The notes: a model not told the origin generated them from the letters alone. Counted from the stretch's first letter, positions 35,119 to 44,788 are shown. The stretch: 64,000 nucleotides of DNA from Candidatus Methylomirabilota bacterium (GCA_035315345.1 DATFYA010000045.1:30761-94760), one strand, 5' to 3'. Numbers and translations are program-made.

Positions 35119-36813
35119 ATGTTTGAGTGGTTCGCGACGACGCTGCGCGCCTACCCGGAGATCGCGATCTTCCTCGCGCTCGGTGTCGGCTACTACGTCG
35201 GCAAGTTCACGATCCGCGGCATCGGGCTGGGCGCGGTGACCTCGACCCTGCTCGCCGCGGTGCTGATCGGCCAGCTCGGCATCACCATCTCGCCCAACGT
35301 CAAGTCGGTCTTCTTCCTGATGTTCCTGTTCGCGGTGGGCTACGGGGTCGGGCCGCAGTTCGTACGCGGCATCGCCAAGGATGGGGTGCCGCAGGCGCTG
35401 TTCGCGGTGGTCGTCTGCGTGCTCTGCCTGGGCGCCGCGGTGGTGGCGAGCCAGCTCGCCGGCTACGATCTCGGCTACACCGCCGGCCTCTACGCGGGCT
35501 CCCAGACCATCTCCGCGTCGATGGGCCTGGCGACCGACGCCATCAATCGCCTCGGACTGCCGCCCGAGCAAGCCAAGGCGCTGCTCGACGCGATGCCGAT
35601 CGCCTACGCGGTCACCTACATCTTCGGCACGGTGGGCTCGGCGATCCTGCTCGCCCTGATCGGGCCGCCGCTGCTCGGGATCGATCTCGCGGCGGCCTGC
35701 AAGGCATACGAGGCCCGGCAGAGCGCGGGCACCGCGCAGGGCGGCGCGGGCACGGCGTGGCACCGCTGGGAGCTGCGCGCGTTCCGGGTGCGGCCGGGCG
35801 GGAGGGCAATCGGCATGCGGGCCGCCGAGGCGGAGGCGATGGTGCCCGACGCCAGGGTCTTCATCGCGCGGCTCCGGCGCGGCAACGGCACGATCGAGGA
35901 GGCGACCGCCGATACCGTGATCCGGGACGGAGACGTGCTGGCCGTCGTGGGAGCCCGCGAGGTCCTCGTGAAGGTCATCGGGGAAGCCGCCCAGGAGGTG
36001 GACGATCCCGAATTGCTGAGCGTCCCGGTCGAGGGCGTCGACGTGTACGTGACCAGCAAGGACGCCGACGGCAAGACTCTCGCCGACCTGGCGAAGCGGC
36101 CGAGCGCGCGCGGGGTCTACCTGCGGAAGATCACCCGGGGCGCCACCGCGGTCTCCATTCCCATCCTGCCGACCACCCGGATCCACCGCGGAGACATCCT
36201 GACCCTCGTCGGCCGGACCCAGGACACCACCGCGGCGGTCCGGGACCTGGGCGTGCCCGACCGGCCGTCGGACGTCGCGGACGTCGCGTTCATCGGCGGG
36301 GCGATCACCCTCGGCGCGCTGGTCGGCGCGCTGGTCTGGAAGGTGGGAGGCGTGCCGCTGACCCTGTCCACCGCGGGCGGGGCCCTCATCTCGGGCCTCG
36401 TGTTCGGCTGGCTGCGGTCGACGAGGCCCTTCTTCGGGCGCATCCCGTCCTCCACGGTGTGGTTCATGAATTCCGTCGGCCTGAACGTGTTCATCGCGGT
36501 GGTGGGCATCTCGGCGGGCCCGGGGTTCGTCAACGGGCTGAAGACCCAGGGCCTCAGCCTGTTCCTGTGGGGCATCTTCGCCACCTCGGTGCCGTTGATC
36601 CTCGCGATGCTCATCGGCAAGTTCATCTTCCGCTTCGACCCGGCGATCCTGTTCGGCGCCTGCGCGGGCGCGCGCACCACCACCGCCGCGCTCGGCATGA
36701 TCTGCGAACAGGGAAAGAGTCAGGTGCCCGCGCTCGGCTACACCGTGACCTACGCGGTCGGCAACACGCTGCTCACCATCTGGGGCATGATCATCATCAT
36801 GATGCTGACCTGA
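35119..36813 (+). CDS. aspT: Aspartate:alanine antiporter AspT
   Basis: A 564-residue protein of the AAE family: two blocks of about five membrane helices separated by a cytoplasmic part (~195-385) with two TrkA-C (RCK_C) domains. The [16 protein letters not shown] segment and the C-terminal [16 protein letters not shown] repeat are typical. By family knowledge it exchanges external aspartate for internal alanine, an electrogenic exchange which, coupled to aspartate decarboxylation, creates a proton motive force and removes protons. The following gene, asdA, encodes the decarboxylase, 15 nt downstream. Together with the porin in front this is a complete aspartate-alanine unit. Confidence 0.9.
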   Translation: MFEWFATTLRAYPEIAIFLALGVGYYVGKFTIRGIGLGAVTSTLLAAVLIGQLGITISPNVKSVFFLMFLFAVGYGVGPQFVRGIAKDGVPQALFAVVVCVLCLGAAVVASQLAGYDLGYTAGLYAGSQTISASMGLATDAINRLGLPPEQAKALLDAMPIAYAVTYIFGTVGSAILLALIGPPLLGIDLAAACKAYEARQSAGTAQGGAGTAWHRWELRAFRVRPGGRAIGMRAAEAEAMVPDARVFIARLRRGNGTIEEATADTVIRDGDVLAVVGAREVLVKVIGEAAQEVDDPELLSVPVEGVDVYVTSKDADGKTLADLAKRPSARGVYLRKITRGATAVSIPILPTTRIHRGDILTLVGRTQDTTAAVRDLGVPDRPSDVADVAFIGGAITLGALVGALVWKVGGVPLTLSTAGGALISGLVFGWLRSTRPFFGRIPSSTVWFMNSVGLNVFIAVVGISAGPGFVNGLKTQGLSLFLWGIFATSVPLILAMLIGKFIFRFDPAILFGACAGARTTTAALGMICEQGKSQVPALGYTVTYAVGNTLLTIWGMIIIMMLT

Positions 36814-36828
36814 GTCGGGAGGAGACCA

Positions 36829-38535
36829 ATGGACGTCCTGACCCTTCGCGAGTACGAGACCCTCAGCCCGTTCGAGATCAAGGACTTCCTCGCCAAGGCG
36901 GCGCAGAAGGCGGCGAAGGCCTCGTCACTGGCCTATCTGAACGCGGGCCGCGGCAATCCCAACTGGATCGCCACCACCCCGCGCGAGGCCTTCTTCCTGC
37001 TGGGTCAGTTCGCCATCACCGAGAGCAAGCGCGTGCTCGACCTCCCCGCCGGCGTCGGCGGCATGCCGAAGGCGCCCGGGATCGCCGACCGCCTGGAGGG
37101 TTGGCTGCGCGCCCACCGGGACATGCCGGGGGCGGCCTTCCTCGAGGCGATGGTGCCGTGGGCGGTGAAGAAGTTCGGGTTCCAGCCGGACGCGTTCGTG
37201 CACGAGCTGGTGGACTCGATCATCGGCGACAACTACCCGGTGCCCGACCGGATGCTGGTCCACAACGAGCAGGTCGTGCACGAATACCTGCAGTGGGCGA
37301 TGTGCGGGACGCCGCGGCCGACGGGAACGTTCAAGCTCTACGCGGTGGAGGGCGGCACCGCGGCGATGTGCTACATCTTCAAATCCATGAAGTCCAACCG
37401 TCTCCTGAACGCGGGAGACACCATCGCCCTCGGCGTGCCGATCTTCACGCCCTATCTCGAAATGCCGCACCTCGAGGACTACGACCTCAACCTGGTCCAC
37501 GTCCGCGCCCCCCAGGAGAACCGCTTCCAGTACACCGACGAGGAGCTGAAGAAGCTGCTCGATCCGAAGATCAAGGCGTTCTTCCTGGTCAACCCGGGCA
37601 ATCCGAGCGCCATGGCCATCAGCGAGGACACGATCAAGAAGATCGGCGCGATCCTGAAGGCCCGGCCCGAGCTGATCCTGCTCACCGACGACGTCTACGG
37701 GACGTTCGTGCCCGGCTTCCGCTCGCTGCTGGGGGCCTTCCCGCGCAACACCATTGGCGTGTACTCCTACAGCAAATACTTCGGCTGCACCGGCTGGCGC
37801 CTCGGGGTCGTCGCGGTCCACGAGGACAACATCTTCGACCGGATGATCGCCCAGCACCCGGAGGCCATCCAGAAGAAGCTCGACAAGCGCTACGGAGCCC
37901 TCACCCTCGAGCCCCGCAAGATCAAGTTCATCGATCGGATCGTGGCGGACAGCCGCGACATCGCCCTGAACCACACCGCGGGCCTGTCGCTGCCCCAGCA
38001 GGTGATGATGACGCTGTTCTCGCTCTCCGAGCTGATGGACGAGAAGAAGGCCTACCAGGCCGCCTGCATGGGCATCGTCAAGCGGCGGGTGTGGGCGACG
38101 ATCGAGGGCCTCGGCATCGACGTCCAGCCGAATCCCCTCTTCGACGACTACTACGGGCTCGTCGACCTCGAGTTCTGGATCCGCAAGTACGCGGGAGAGG
38201 ACGTGGTCAAGTGGGTCAAGGCCAACGTCCATCCGCTCGACATCGTGTTCAAGCTCGCCGAGGACCACGGCATCGTGCTGCTCAACGGGGGCGGGTTCGA
38301 GGCGCCCGACTGGTCGGTGCGCGTGTCGTTCGCCAACCTGAACGACGACGTCTACGACGACATCGGGCGCGCGGTGCGGGCGGTGACCCGCGGGTACTAC
38401 CAGGCGTATCAGCTGGCCACCGGCAAGAGCGCCCCGGCCGGGACGCGGGCGGCTGCCTTGCCGAAGCTCACGAAGGCGAAGGCCATGCCCGCGAAGGCCA
38501 CGACCGCGAAGGCGAAGGCGCGGAAGCGCCGATGA
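36829..38535 (+). CDS. asdA: Aspartate 4-decarboxylase/aminotransferase AsdA
   Basis: A 568-residue PLP enzyme of the aspartate 4-decarboxylase family (EC 4.1.1.12), which converts aspartate to alanine and CO2. Family blocks include NAGRGNPNWIATTPREAF, FLVNPGNPSAMAIS, LTDDVYGTFVPGF and the PLP lysine in SYSKYFGCTGWRLG (K316). The last ~25 residues are a Lys/Ala-rich tail without a domain. The gene lies 15 nt behind aspT after a ggaggag ribosome site. Cytoplasmic; consumes one proton per turnover. Confidence 0.93.
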   Translation: MDVLTLREYETLSPFEIKDFLAKAAQKAAKASSLAYLNAGRGNPNWIATTPREAFFLLGQFAITESKRVLDLPAGVGGMPKAPGIADRLEGWLRAHRDMPGAAFLEAMVPWAVKKFGFQPDAFVHELVDSIIGDNYPVPDRMLVHNEQVVHEYLQWAMCGTPRPTGTFKLYAVEGGTAAMCYIFKSMKSNRLLNAGDTIALGVPIFTPYLEMPHLEDYDLNLVHVRAPQENRFQYTDEELKKLLDPKIKAFFLVNPGNPSAMAISEDTIKKIGAILKARPELILLTDDVYGTFVPGFRSLLGAFPRNTIGVYSYSKYFGCTGWRLGVVAVHEDNIFDRMIAQHPEAIQKKLDKRYGALTLEPRKIKFIDRIVADSRDIALNHTAGLSLPQQVMMTLFSLSELMDEKKAYQAACMGIVKRRVWATIEGLGIDVQPNPLFDDYYGLVDLEFWIRKYAGEDVVKWVKANVHPLDIVFKLAEDHGIVLLNGGGFEAPDWSVRVSFANLNDDVYDDIGRAVRAVTRGYYQAYQLATGKSAPAGTRAAALPKLTKAKAMPAKATTAKAKARKRR

Positions 38536-38557
38536 CGCCGGGAAGCCGTCGGCCGCG

Positions 38558-39016
38558 GTGAACCGGGCCAGTCTCGCCGTCCTGCTCGCCTGCCTGGTGG
38601 GCATCCCGGTGGGCATCGGCGCGTTCACGTTCGTCTACGCGAAGGGCTTCTCCTACCTCTCGACCGATCCGAGGGCGTGCGTGAACTGCCACATCATGAA
38701 CCCGCAGTTCGACGCCTGGCTGAAGAGCGGCCACCGGCACACTGCCACCTGCGTGGAGTGTCACCTGCCGCACGCGGGCCTCTCGAAGTGGGCGGCCAAG
38801 GCCGAGCACGGATTCCGGCACTCGGTCGCCTTCACGCTCCAGAACTTCAAGGAGCCGATCGAGATCACCCCGCGCGATCGCGACATCGTCCGCGTGAACT
38901 GCGTGCGCTGCCACGAAGGGCTGGTCCACGCGGTGGTCGGGGGACCCGGCCCCATGCGGGGCCCGCTCGACTGTCTCCACTGTCACGCCGGCGCCGGACA
39001 CGGCGCCGGAGGCTGA
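38558..39016 (+). CDS. nrfH: NrfH-type tetraheme cytochrome c (quinol dehydrogenase)
   Basis: A 152-residue protein starting at GTG 38558 with an N-terminal membrane helix and four CxxCH sites: CVNCH, CVECH, CVRCH and CLHCH. The CVNCHIMNPQFDAW segment is the NrfH/NapC hallmark. By family knowledge it takes electrons from menaquinol and feeds NrfA, whose gene follows 3 nt later. Periplasmic face of the inner membrane. Confidence 0.93.
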   Translation: MNRASLAVLLACLVGIPVGIGAFTFVYAKGFSYLSTDPRACVNCHIMNPQFDAWLKSGHRHTATCVECHLPHAGLSKWAAKAEHGFRHSVAFTLQNFKEPIEITPRDRDIVRVNCVRCHEGLVHAVVGGPGPMRGPLDCLHCHAGAGHGAGG

Positions 39017-39019
39017 GAC

Positions 39020-40432
39020 GTGAGGGTGAACATGCTACCCAGCCCCGAATCCCGCCCGCGGCGGCGGCCCTGGGTCTTGCCGCTGCTCGGCCTGGCCGCG
39101 GTGGCCGGCCTCACCGTGCTCCTGCTGGCCCTGCTCACGAACATCTTCGAGCGCAAGCAGGAGGCCCGGCAGACATACGTGCGGGTCGTGGACGTGACCG
39201 AGGACACGATGGACCCCAAGGTGTGGGGCCAGAACTGGCCCGCCCAGTACGACTCCTATCTCAAGACCTCGCTCCCGACCACCACCAAGTACGGCGGGCG
39301 CGGGCTCGCGGGCGGCGACGCCGGCCCGTCCGAGCAGAAGCTCGAACGGGATCCGTGGCTCAAGCGGATCTTCGCGGGCTACGCCTTCGCGCTGGACTAC
39401 CGGGACCGGCGCGGCCACGCCTACGCCCTCTTCGATCAAGAGCAGACGCGGCGGGTGACCGAGCGGCAGCAGCCGGGCGCGTGCCTGCAGTGCCACGCGT
39501 CGAACCTCGCGCTCTACCGCTTCGTCGGGAAGGGGGACGTCCAGAAGGGCTTCGAGCAGGTCTCGGGCATGCCCTACGCGGAAGCCCGGGGGATGAAGGA
39601 CGACAAGGGCCAGACGCTCATCCAGCATCCGGTCGCCTGCGTGGACTGCCACGACCCGAAGACGATGGCGGTGCGCGTGACCCGGCCCGGCTTCATCGCG
39701 GGCATCAAGGCGCTGAAGGCCCACGAGGGCATCGCGGACTACGATCCGAACCGCGACGCCACCCGGCAGGAGATGCGCTCGTTCGTCTGCGGGCAGTGTC
39801 ACGTCGAGTACTACTTCAAGGGGCCGGGGAAGATCGTGACCTACCCGTGGGCGAACGGTCTCAAGGTGGAGGAGATCGAATCCTATTACGACAAGGAGGG
39901 CTTCTCGGACTGGGTCCACGCGGAGACCGGCAACAAGGTGCTGAAGGCCCAGCACCCGGAGTTCGAGGTATGGTCGCAGGGGGTGCACTCGCGATCCGGC
40001 GTGGCCTGCGCGGATTGCCACATGCCGTACGAGCGGGTGGGCGCCACGAAGGTGAGCGACCACTGGGTCCGCAGCCCGCTGCTCAACATCAATCGAGCCT
40101 GCCAGACCTGCCATTCGATCGCCGAGAAGGAGCTGGAGGCGCGCGTGCTCAACATCCAGGACCGCCACTACGCGCTCATGCAGCGAGCGGCGCACGCCAC
40201 CACCGACATGCTGGATGCCATCGTCGCCGCCAGGAAGGCGGGGGCGGGCGAGGGCGATTTGCAGGTCGCGGCGGCCGAGCAGCGCAAGGCGCAGTGGCGG
40301 CTCGACTTCGTGGCCGCGGAGAACTCGATGGGCTTCCACGCCCCGCAGGAGCTGGCGCGGATCCTCGGCGAGGTCATCGACCACGCGCGCCAGGGCCAGC
40401 TCGAGGCCGAGCGCGCGATGCGGAAGCGCTAG
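39020..40432 (+). CDS. nrfA: Cytochrome c nitrite reductase NrfA, all-CxxCH type
   Basis: A 470-residue pentaheme nitrite reductase (nitrite to ammonium). It starts at GTG 39020 with a membrane anchor (~20-43). The core matches Nrf[16 protein letters not shown] (the Tyr/Gln region near the active site), [27 protein letters not shown] and CQTCH. The first heme site is CLQCH (C155-H159), where most NrfA proteins have CxxCK with lysine as the active-site iron ligand. CxxCH variants are known, so it is probably still catalytic. Forms an operon with nrfH. Confidence 0.92.
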   Translation: MRVNMLPSPESRPRRRPWVLPLLGLAAVAGLTVLLLALLTNIFERKQEARQTYVRVVDVTEDTMDPKVWGQNWPAQYDSYLKTSLPTTTKYGGRGLAGGDAGPSEQKLERDPWLKRIFAGYAFALDYRDRRGHAYALFDQEQTRRVTERQQPGACLQCHASNLALYRFVGKGDVQKGFEQVSGMPYAEARGMKDDKGQTLIQHPVACVDCHDPKTMAVRVTRPGFIAGIKALKAHEGIADYDPNRDATRQEMRSFVCGQCHVEYYFKGPGKIVTYPWANGLKVEEIESYYDKEGFSDWVHAETGNKVLKAQHPEFEVWSQGVHSRSGVACADCHMPYERVGATKVSDHWVRSPLLNINRACQTCHSIAEKELEARVLNIQDRHYALMQRAAHATTDMLDAIVAARKAGAGEGDLQVAAAEQRKAQWRLDFVAAENSMGFHAPQELARILGEVIDHARQGQLEAERAMRKR

Positions 40433-40499
40433 CGCGACCGCGGCCGAGCGATCGACGCGCGGTTACCGCGACGAGGAGGGCGGATTGCGGCGTCGCCTC

Positions 40500-40781
40500 G
40501 CTCGCTCCTCCATGTAGCGCGCGAACTCCTCCGCTGAGTATCAGGGACTGGGGAAGACGGGCGAAGGCCAGGACCGCGCCCAGTACCATCAACGCGCGCG
40601 GTCGCGCCTCGCTGGCCAGGAGGATGGCGGCGAGGCTCACGGCCAGCAGCCACTCGCTGGGCTTCGCGCCGAGCGGCAGGGTGGTGAAGAATGCGTGCCC
40701 CGTGAGCGTGAGCAACAGGGCGCAGAAGAGCCCGCCGAAGCGATAGCGGCGGAGGCGGACGGTCAACGAGCGGGTGGCCAT
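40500..40781 (-). pseudogene. Truncated small membrane protein, possibly decayed
   Basis: From ATG 40781 the minus strand encodes about 80 residues with two to three hydrophobic segments (GGLFCALLLTLTGHAFFTT, then EWLLAVSLAAILLASEARP and a Val/Leu-rich run). After that the sequence becomes low-complexity and runs into the end of nrfA. The N-terminal part resembles the beginning of small multi-helix or ion-channel-type membrane proteins, but the rest of such a protein is missing. I think it is a decayed gene; a short real protein is possible. Confidence 0.4.
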
Positions 40782-41083
40782 CGTGACTTCCCTCCGTCAC
40801 CTCTTCGGCGGGGGGCGCGCGCGCCGGTCACGGGCGGCCGGGCCGAAGTACCGGCAGGCCGCCGGGCGAATCGCCACCAGCCCTCCGCCGATGCCCGGAG
40901 CCGGGATGTTCAGCCGGCCAGCACGGGCACCCGGACCGCCAGGCCACGTCCCACGAACCGCACGCCCATCGAAACCAGCAGGGTCGAGATGAGCTCGAAC
41001 TCTACCGTCCGCACGGGCGTGGCGGATCATACGTCAGTGGGCCCGCGCGCGGGCTAAAATGTGCCGGGAGGAGATCAGGTCCC
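40782..41083. other. Intergenic region without a clear gene
   Basis: This stretch holds only short frames without family character. On the minus strand around 40920-41010 a short run reads VEFELISTLLVSMGVRFVG, which may be a relic of a lost membrane protein. A gggaggagat ribosome site at 41066-41075 belongs to the HdeA-like gene. Confidence 0.5.
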
Positions 41084-41422
41084 ATGGTCATCAGATCGCT
41101 GACGGTCTCGTCGTTGAAGTGGATGGCAACGGCGGCGTTGCTCGCGGGCCTGGTGCTGCCCCCGGCCGCGCAGTCCATCGAGATTCCCCCGCGCAAGGTC
41201 GAGATCAACAAGTTCACCTGTGGTGATTTCTCGGCACTGGCCACCGGTGAGGAGCGGGATCGGGTCCTGATCTACATGAACGGCTACCTCGACGGGACCC
41301 GTACGACGGCGGTCTGGGACGCGGCGTCGGTGGCCGCGCGCATCGACGAGGTCGTGCGCCTCTGTCAGCAGGATCCGAAGCTGACCCTCATCAACGCGTT
41401 CAAGCGCGCCTGGCGGCGCTAG
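41084..41422 (+). CDS. HdeA/HdeB-like periplasmic acid-stress chaperone
   Basis: A 112-residue protein with a signal peptide (VLPPAAQSIE) and an HdeA-family domain: KFTCGDFSAL with the first cysteine, YMNGYLDGT, and VVRLCQQDPKLTLINAFK with the second, matching the single conserved disulfide of HdeA/HdeB. By family knowledge it unfolds at low pH and prevents aggregation in the periplasm. An HdeD-like gene lies at 4.3 kb and the acid-consuming AspT/AsdA pair just upstream. Confidence 0.82.
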   Translation: MVIRSLTVSSLKWMATAALLAGLVLPPAAQSIEIPPRKVEINKFTCGDFSALATGEERDRVLIYMNGYLDGTRTTAVWDAASVAARIDEVVRLCQQDPKLTLINAFKRAWRR

Positions 41423-41438
41423 CCGAGGCGGCGCGCGG

Positions 41439-42458
41439 TCACTTGCTGACCTGCGCGCGCCCCTCCTCGAAGAGCTTCTTCATCTGGTCCGCCATCACGC
41501 GGTGCCCGATGCTGCGCTTCATCGAGCCTCCGAATCCGGCCACTTGATCGGTGAAGGCGTGCGCCCCGTACACCACCACGGTGCCTTCCTGGACAGGCAG
41601 GAAGCCCGCGAGGGCCTGCTCGCCATTGTAGCCGGTGCTGGCGTAGTACTGGCGCTGGACGACGACTCGCGCCGCGCCTTCCGAGGCCGCGAGCACGTGA
41701 GCCAGGACGTACGTCTCCTTGCCCTGGATGTTGTACTTCAGCCAGTAGAAGTTCTCGCGCATCCCGGGAACCGTCGCGGTCGGGTAGTCGAGGAGAACGG
41801 CGTGGAGCGCCGGCGCGTAGTTCGCCAGATGCCGCGTGGACTGACCGGCCTTCCGCAGATCGGCCGCCAGGTCCGTGGTGCTCCCTCCGCGGTCGTAGGG
41901 CGCGATGCCGCCCAGTCCGGACGCCCGGTACGCCTGGTAGCGCGCCAGGAGCATGCGGTGCAGTTGCTGCTGGACCGAGTGCGTTGTACCGCCCCGGAGA
42001 ATCGCGAAGCCGGAGATCTCGCTCGCGCTGAGATTCAGCGCCTCGCCCGCCTTCGCCCCAATCAAGGTTTGCGCCGCCTGGTTCGAGATGTCGAGCTTGG
42101 CGAAGTCGGCCAGGGTGCCGTTGGGGCTGATCACGCCCGACTCCTTCACCTGCTCGTCGGCGGCGATCAGGTCGCCGGCCACGATCTTCCGGGCCAGGTC
42201 GTCGGGAGACGTCTTGACGAGGAAGGCGATGGAGAAGGCGAGGTCCCGCTCAGACACCGCGCCGAGGTCAGCGGTGACGAATTCCCCGTTCAAGACTCGC
42301 CGCTTATCGTCCGCAGACAGCCCTACGTCGGTCAGCACCTGATCCGCGGGGGGCTGGGCGTGAGCGGCGATCGGACCGCAGGGGACACCGGCGGCGCCGA
42401 GTACCAGCGCCGCCGCGACGATCCGGGAGCACTTCAGGGCACGGAGCATCTGTCGCAT
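41439..42458 (-). CDS. Secreted protein of unknown function
   Basis: A 339-residue exported protein starting at ATG 42458 (signal peptide ending at IAAHAQPP). No domain recognised; the sequence is mixed alpha/beta with RHLANYAPALHAVLLDYP, RENFYWLKYNIQGKETYVL and a QRQYYASTGYN segment. It is convergent with the HdeA-like gene (16 nt apart) and has an operator copy 56 nt upstream, so it is a candidate member of the regulon. Confidence 0.75.
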   Translation of the reverse strand: MRQMLRALKCSRIVAAALVLGAAGVPCGPIAAHAQPPADQVLTDVGLSADDKRRVLNGEFVTADLGAVSERDLAFSIAFLVKTSPDDLARKIVAGDLIAADEQVKESGVISPNGTLADFAKLDISNQAAQTLIGAKAGEALNLSASEISGFAILRGGTTHSVQQQLHRMLLARYQAYRASGLGGIAPYDRGGSTTDLAADLRKAGQSTRHLANYAPALHAVLLDYPTATVPGMRENFYWLKYNIQGKETYVLAHVLAASEGAARVVVQRQYYASTGYNGEQALAGFLPVQEGTVVVYGAHAFTDQVAGFGGSMKRSIGHRVMADQMKKLFEEGRAQVSK

Positions 42459-42513
42459 CGTGGGCCTCCTGGACTGGATCGACTGATCATCTCCCGGCGG
42501 CCGAGGCGTTGCG

Positions 42514-42531
42514 ATGGGACCAAGGTCCAAT
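42514..42531. promoter_or_regulatory. DosR-box-like operator, copy 9
   Basis: Sequence ATGGGACCAAGGTCCAAT. It lies 56 nt before the minus-strand secreted protein and 77 nt before the broken lipoprotein gene on the plus strand, again between divergent starts. Confidence 0.78.
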
Positions 42532-42607
42532 GGCGCGGCGACGGGTGTTCTGCGAAGGTCACGCCACGTTTCGCGTCGACGCGACCAGGACGCCGGGGAG
42601 GGGGCTG

Positions 42608-42811
42608 ATGCTGAGGTTGTTCACGTCGTCGCTGATCCTCGTGGTGGCGCTGGCCGGGTGGGGTGCGCCAGCCAGGCCCAGTTTCTCGACAACAAGCAGG
42701 GCATGGCGATGCAGACCGTGGTGACCCGCGGCCAGTTCGAGATGAAACTGCCCGGCCGCGACGGGGACCATCCTCTCCCCCGAAGTCGTCCAGCCGGTGC
42801 TGCACGAATAG
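42608..42811 (+). pseudogene. Small lipoprotein gene broken by two frameshifts
   Basis: From ATG 42608 the first frame encodes a lipoprotein signal (LILVVALAGW); continuing in a second frame gives GCASQAQFLDNKQGMAMQTV and VVTRGQFEMK; a third frame gives CPAATGTILSPEVVQPVLHE and a stop at 42809-42811. Joined, these make one coherent ~67-residue lipoprotein whose lipobox spans the first shift. Two single-base shifts are needed, so it is either a recent pseudogene or a sequence with base errors. Confidence 0.65.
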
Positions 42812-43050
42812 GCACGCTACGGTAGACACCGAGACCCAACAGGAAGCAGCGCGGCGGATGAGGTGGACCGTAGGTGGAAGACGGTTGTGGCGGACGTCGG
42901 CGCTCGTTCCGCTGCTGGCGGTGCTGATGCTTGCTGCGCTTCCCAGGTACAGCTCCTCCTCTCAAGCTTCCAGTGGTAGGGCGACGGCGGGACTATTGGG
43001 GTCCCGAGCTCGCCGGGGCAACCCACACATAGACCAGCCAGGAGGCTCAC
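42812..43050. other. Intergenic region, possible short leader-like frame
   Basis: An ATG at 42858 opens a frame with a basic start and one hydrophobic segment (SALVPLLAVLMLAAL), but it has no clear ribosome site and runs 164 nt into the next real gene in another frame. I judge it unlikely to be a gene. A ggaggctc ribosome site precedes 43051. Confidence 0.4.
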
Positions 43051-43311
43051 ATGCAACAGGGGAGATTGTTGGGTGGTCTGACATTGGCGACGGTCCTCGC
43101 CGTGTCGCTGACCGGATGCGCGACTGGAAAGCTCAAGCTGGACATGGCGAAGTCGTGTCAAGCGCACGGTGGCACATGGTCGCAAGCGCAGGAGACCTGC
43201 TCGATGTCGGGTAGCGGCGGCAGCACCGCCACGAAGAACGCGAAGGATATCTGCGCGTATCAGGGCGGCACGTACCTCCCCGGCGGGAGCTGCATCCTCG
43301 ACGGGACGTAA
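43051..43311 (+). CDS. Small lipoprotein with two C-x3-GG-x-W/Y-...-C motifs
   Basis: An 86-residue lipoprotein (lipobox VSLTGCAT, C23). The mature part has two copies of one cysteine motif: C36-QAH-GGTW...C50 and C68-AYQ-GGTY...C81. The lipoprotein at 63773 has one copy. The spacing suggests small disulfide loops. No named family. Confidence 0.7.
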   Translation: MQQGRLLGGLTLATVLAVSLTGCATGKLKLDMAKSCQAHGGTWSQAQETCSMSGSGGSTATKNAKDICAYQGGTYLPGGSCILDGT

Positions 43312-43453
43312 AGGCAGAGACCGCCAGGATCTCAGGACGGGGCGTGGCGGTCGATCTGTCCCGGACGGGTCGCCCTCCACGCCCGTCGGCGGTGCGAAGA
43401 CGGTCGGGATCGTGCCTGCCGCTCGAAGTCGCTCAGACCGCCGGTGCCCGGGA

Positions 43454-44707
43454 CTAGCGCTCGGCCGCGATCGAGTAGCTCTCGTCGACCTTCCAGCCGC
43501 GTGCTTTGAATTCCTTGGCGGCCCGGGGCGACATCCGACCGGACAGCCAGACCGTCCGACTCTGGGCTCTCAGGTCCTCGCGAGCGGCGAAGCCGCCCGC
43601 GCGGGCCGTCCACGCCACGTAGTCCACCGGCGCGGGCACGACCACCGCGCCGGAGATGGTCCGCCCGATGATCGGCCCCGGCGCGGCCAGCTGGGCCAGC
43701 GCCTGGACGCTCTCGTGGTGGCGGGCCAGCATGTTCACCGCCGCCGCGACCAGGCGCGTCTCGTCCTGCGTGCGGGCGATCGAGGCGAAGGCCACCACCG
43801 AAGCCACGCCCTTCACCCGGCTCAGACGCTGGCAGCCCTGGGCCAGAGCGGTGAGGACACTCAGCGAGTACTGCGGGTTCTTCATCAGGGCCGCGATCGT
43901 GGCGTCCGGGGCGCCGGTCGCCACGAAGGCGGCCTGCGCCTGGTTGATCAGATCGCCGGCCGGCGTGTCGTAGACCGCGGTGTTGGTGATGGTCACCGCC
44001 GACATGGCCATCGAGTAGGGCACGAAGATGGACGTGACCGTCTGGATACCCATCCGGCCGGAGAAGGCGACCCAGGCCATGTCGTCCAGTTTCTTGGCCA
44101 GCACTTCGTTGGTGGTGTACGGGTCGATCCCGAGCCCCTTGGCGAGATCCCGGCGCTCCTTCTCGTAACCGAGGGCGCTCACCGTGATGCCGCCCACCCG
44201 CTTCGAGACGTCGGCCGCCTTCTCGCTGTCGCTGGTGTCCTTGGTGGTCGCGGACTCGTAGACCTTCTGGGTTCCCAGCTTGACTCGGTCGTACATCCGT
44301 CCCACTCCGTCCGGGATGCCCGAGATCGTCTCCACCGGATGGACGACCATGTTCACGGTCGACGTCACCGGGCGGGCGGCCGCCCTTCCGGCCGCGTCGG
44401 CGAACTGCTTCGTCTTGCTCATCTCCCCGAGCTGTCCGAGGGCGACCACCTCGCGCACCCGCACCTGCAGCATGTGGATGCCGTGCGCCTCGAAGGTGCC
44501 GAAGTCCGAGCGGATCGTGAAGCGAGCGAGGAAGCCTTTGACCGGGACCTGGCTGTCCACCTTGAAGTGTGGCCCTTTCAGCAGCTCGGGCGCCACCAGG
44601 TCCTGGGCGCGGAGCACCGGCTCGGCCTCGAAACCGGTCGGGGATGCCGCCTCCACGCTCGTCGAGAGGAGCGCCAGCGTCGATAGCGCTGCGATGAGAG
44701 CTTTCAC
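43454..44707 (-). CDS. Secreted protein of unknown function, paralog B
   Basis: A 417-residue protein, the same length as paralog A at 22677-23930 and clearly homologous along its full length; only the signal peptides (here TSVEAASPTGFEAEP) and a segment near residue 150-160 differ much. It has no recognised domain. Two well-kept copies on opposite strands 20 kb apart indicate an old duplication with both copies under selection. No operator copy lies directly upstream. Confidence 0.8.
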   Translation of the reverse strand: MKALIAALSTLALLSTSVEAASPTGFEAEPVLRAQDLVAPELLKGPHFKVDSQVPVKGFLARFTIRSDFGTFEAHGIHMLQVRVREVVALGQLGEMSKTKQFADAAGRAAARPVTSTVNMVVHPVETISGIPDGVGRMYDRVKLGTQKVYESATTKDTSDSEKAADVSKRVGGITVSALGYEKERRDLAKGLGIDPYTTNEVLAKKLDDMAWVAFSGRMGIQTVTSIFVPYSMAMSAVTITNTAVYDTPAGDLINQAQAAFVATGAPDATIAALMKNPQYSLSVLTALAQGCQRLSRVKGVASVVAFASIARTQDETRLVAAAVNMLARHHESVQALAQLAAPGPIIGRTISGAVVVPAPVDYVAWTARAGGFAAREDLRAQSRTVWLSGRMSPRAAKEFKARGWKVDESYSIAAER

Positions 44708-44788
44708 GTGGGTGCCTGGACCTCCGCGCTGAGATCGACCGGCGGCATCCTAGCACGCCCGCGCGCGGTTCGACGCCAGGTTTCGATC

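Noticed and set aside
33547..36186. An 879-residue minus-strand frame
   Set aside because: Antisense of the OprD-like porin and aspT; no motif or ribosome site.
35127..38561. A 1,144-residue plus-strand frame across aspT and asdA
   Set aside because: It is the +1/-1 shadow of two well-identified genes, with Arg/Gly/Ala-rich composition and no domain.
42858..43214. Possible 118-residue gene before the small lipoprotein
   Set aside because: No ribosome site, only one hydrophobic segment, and a 164-nt overlap with the better-supported lipoprotein gene in another frame.
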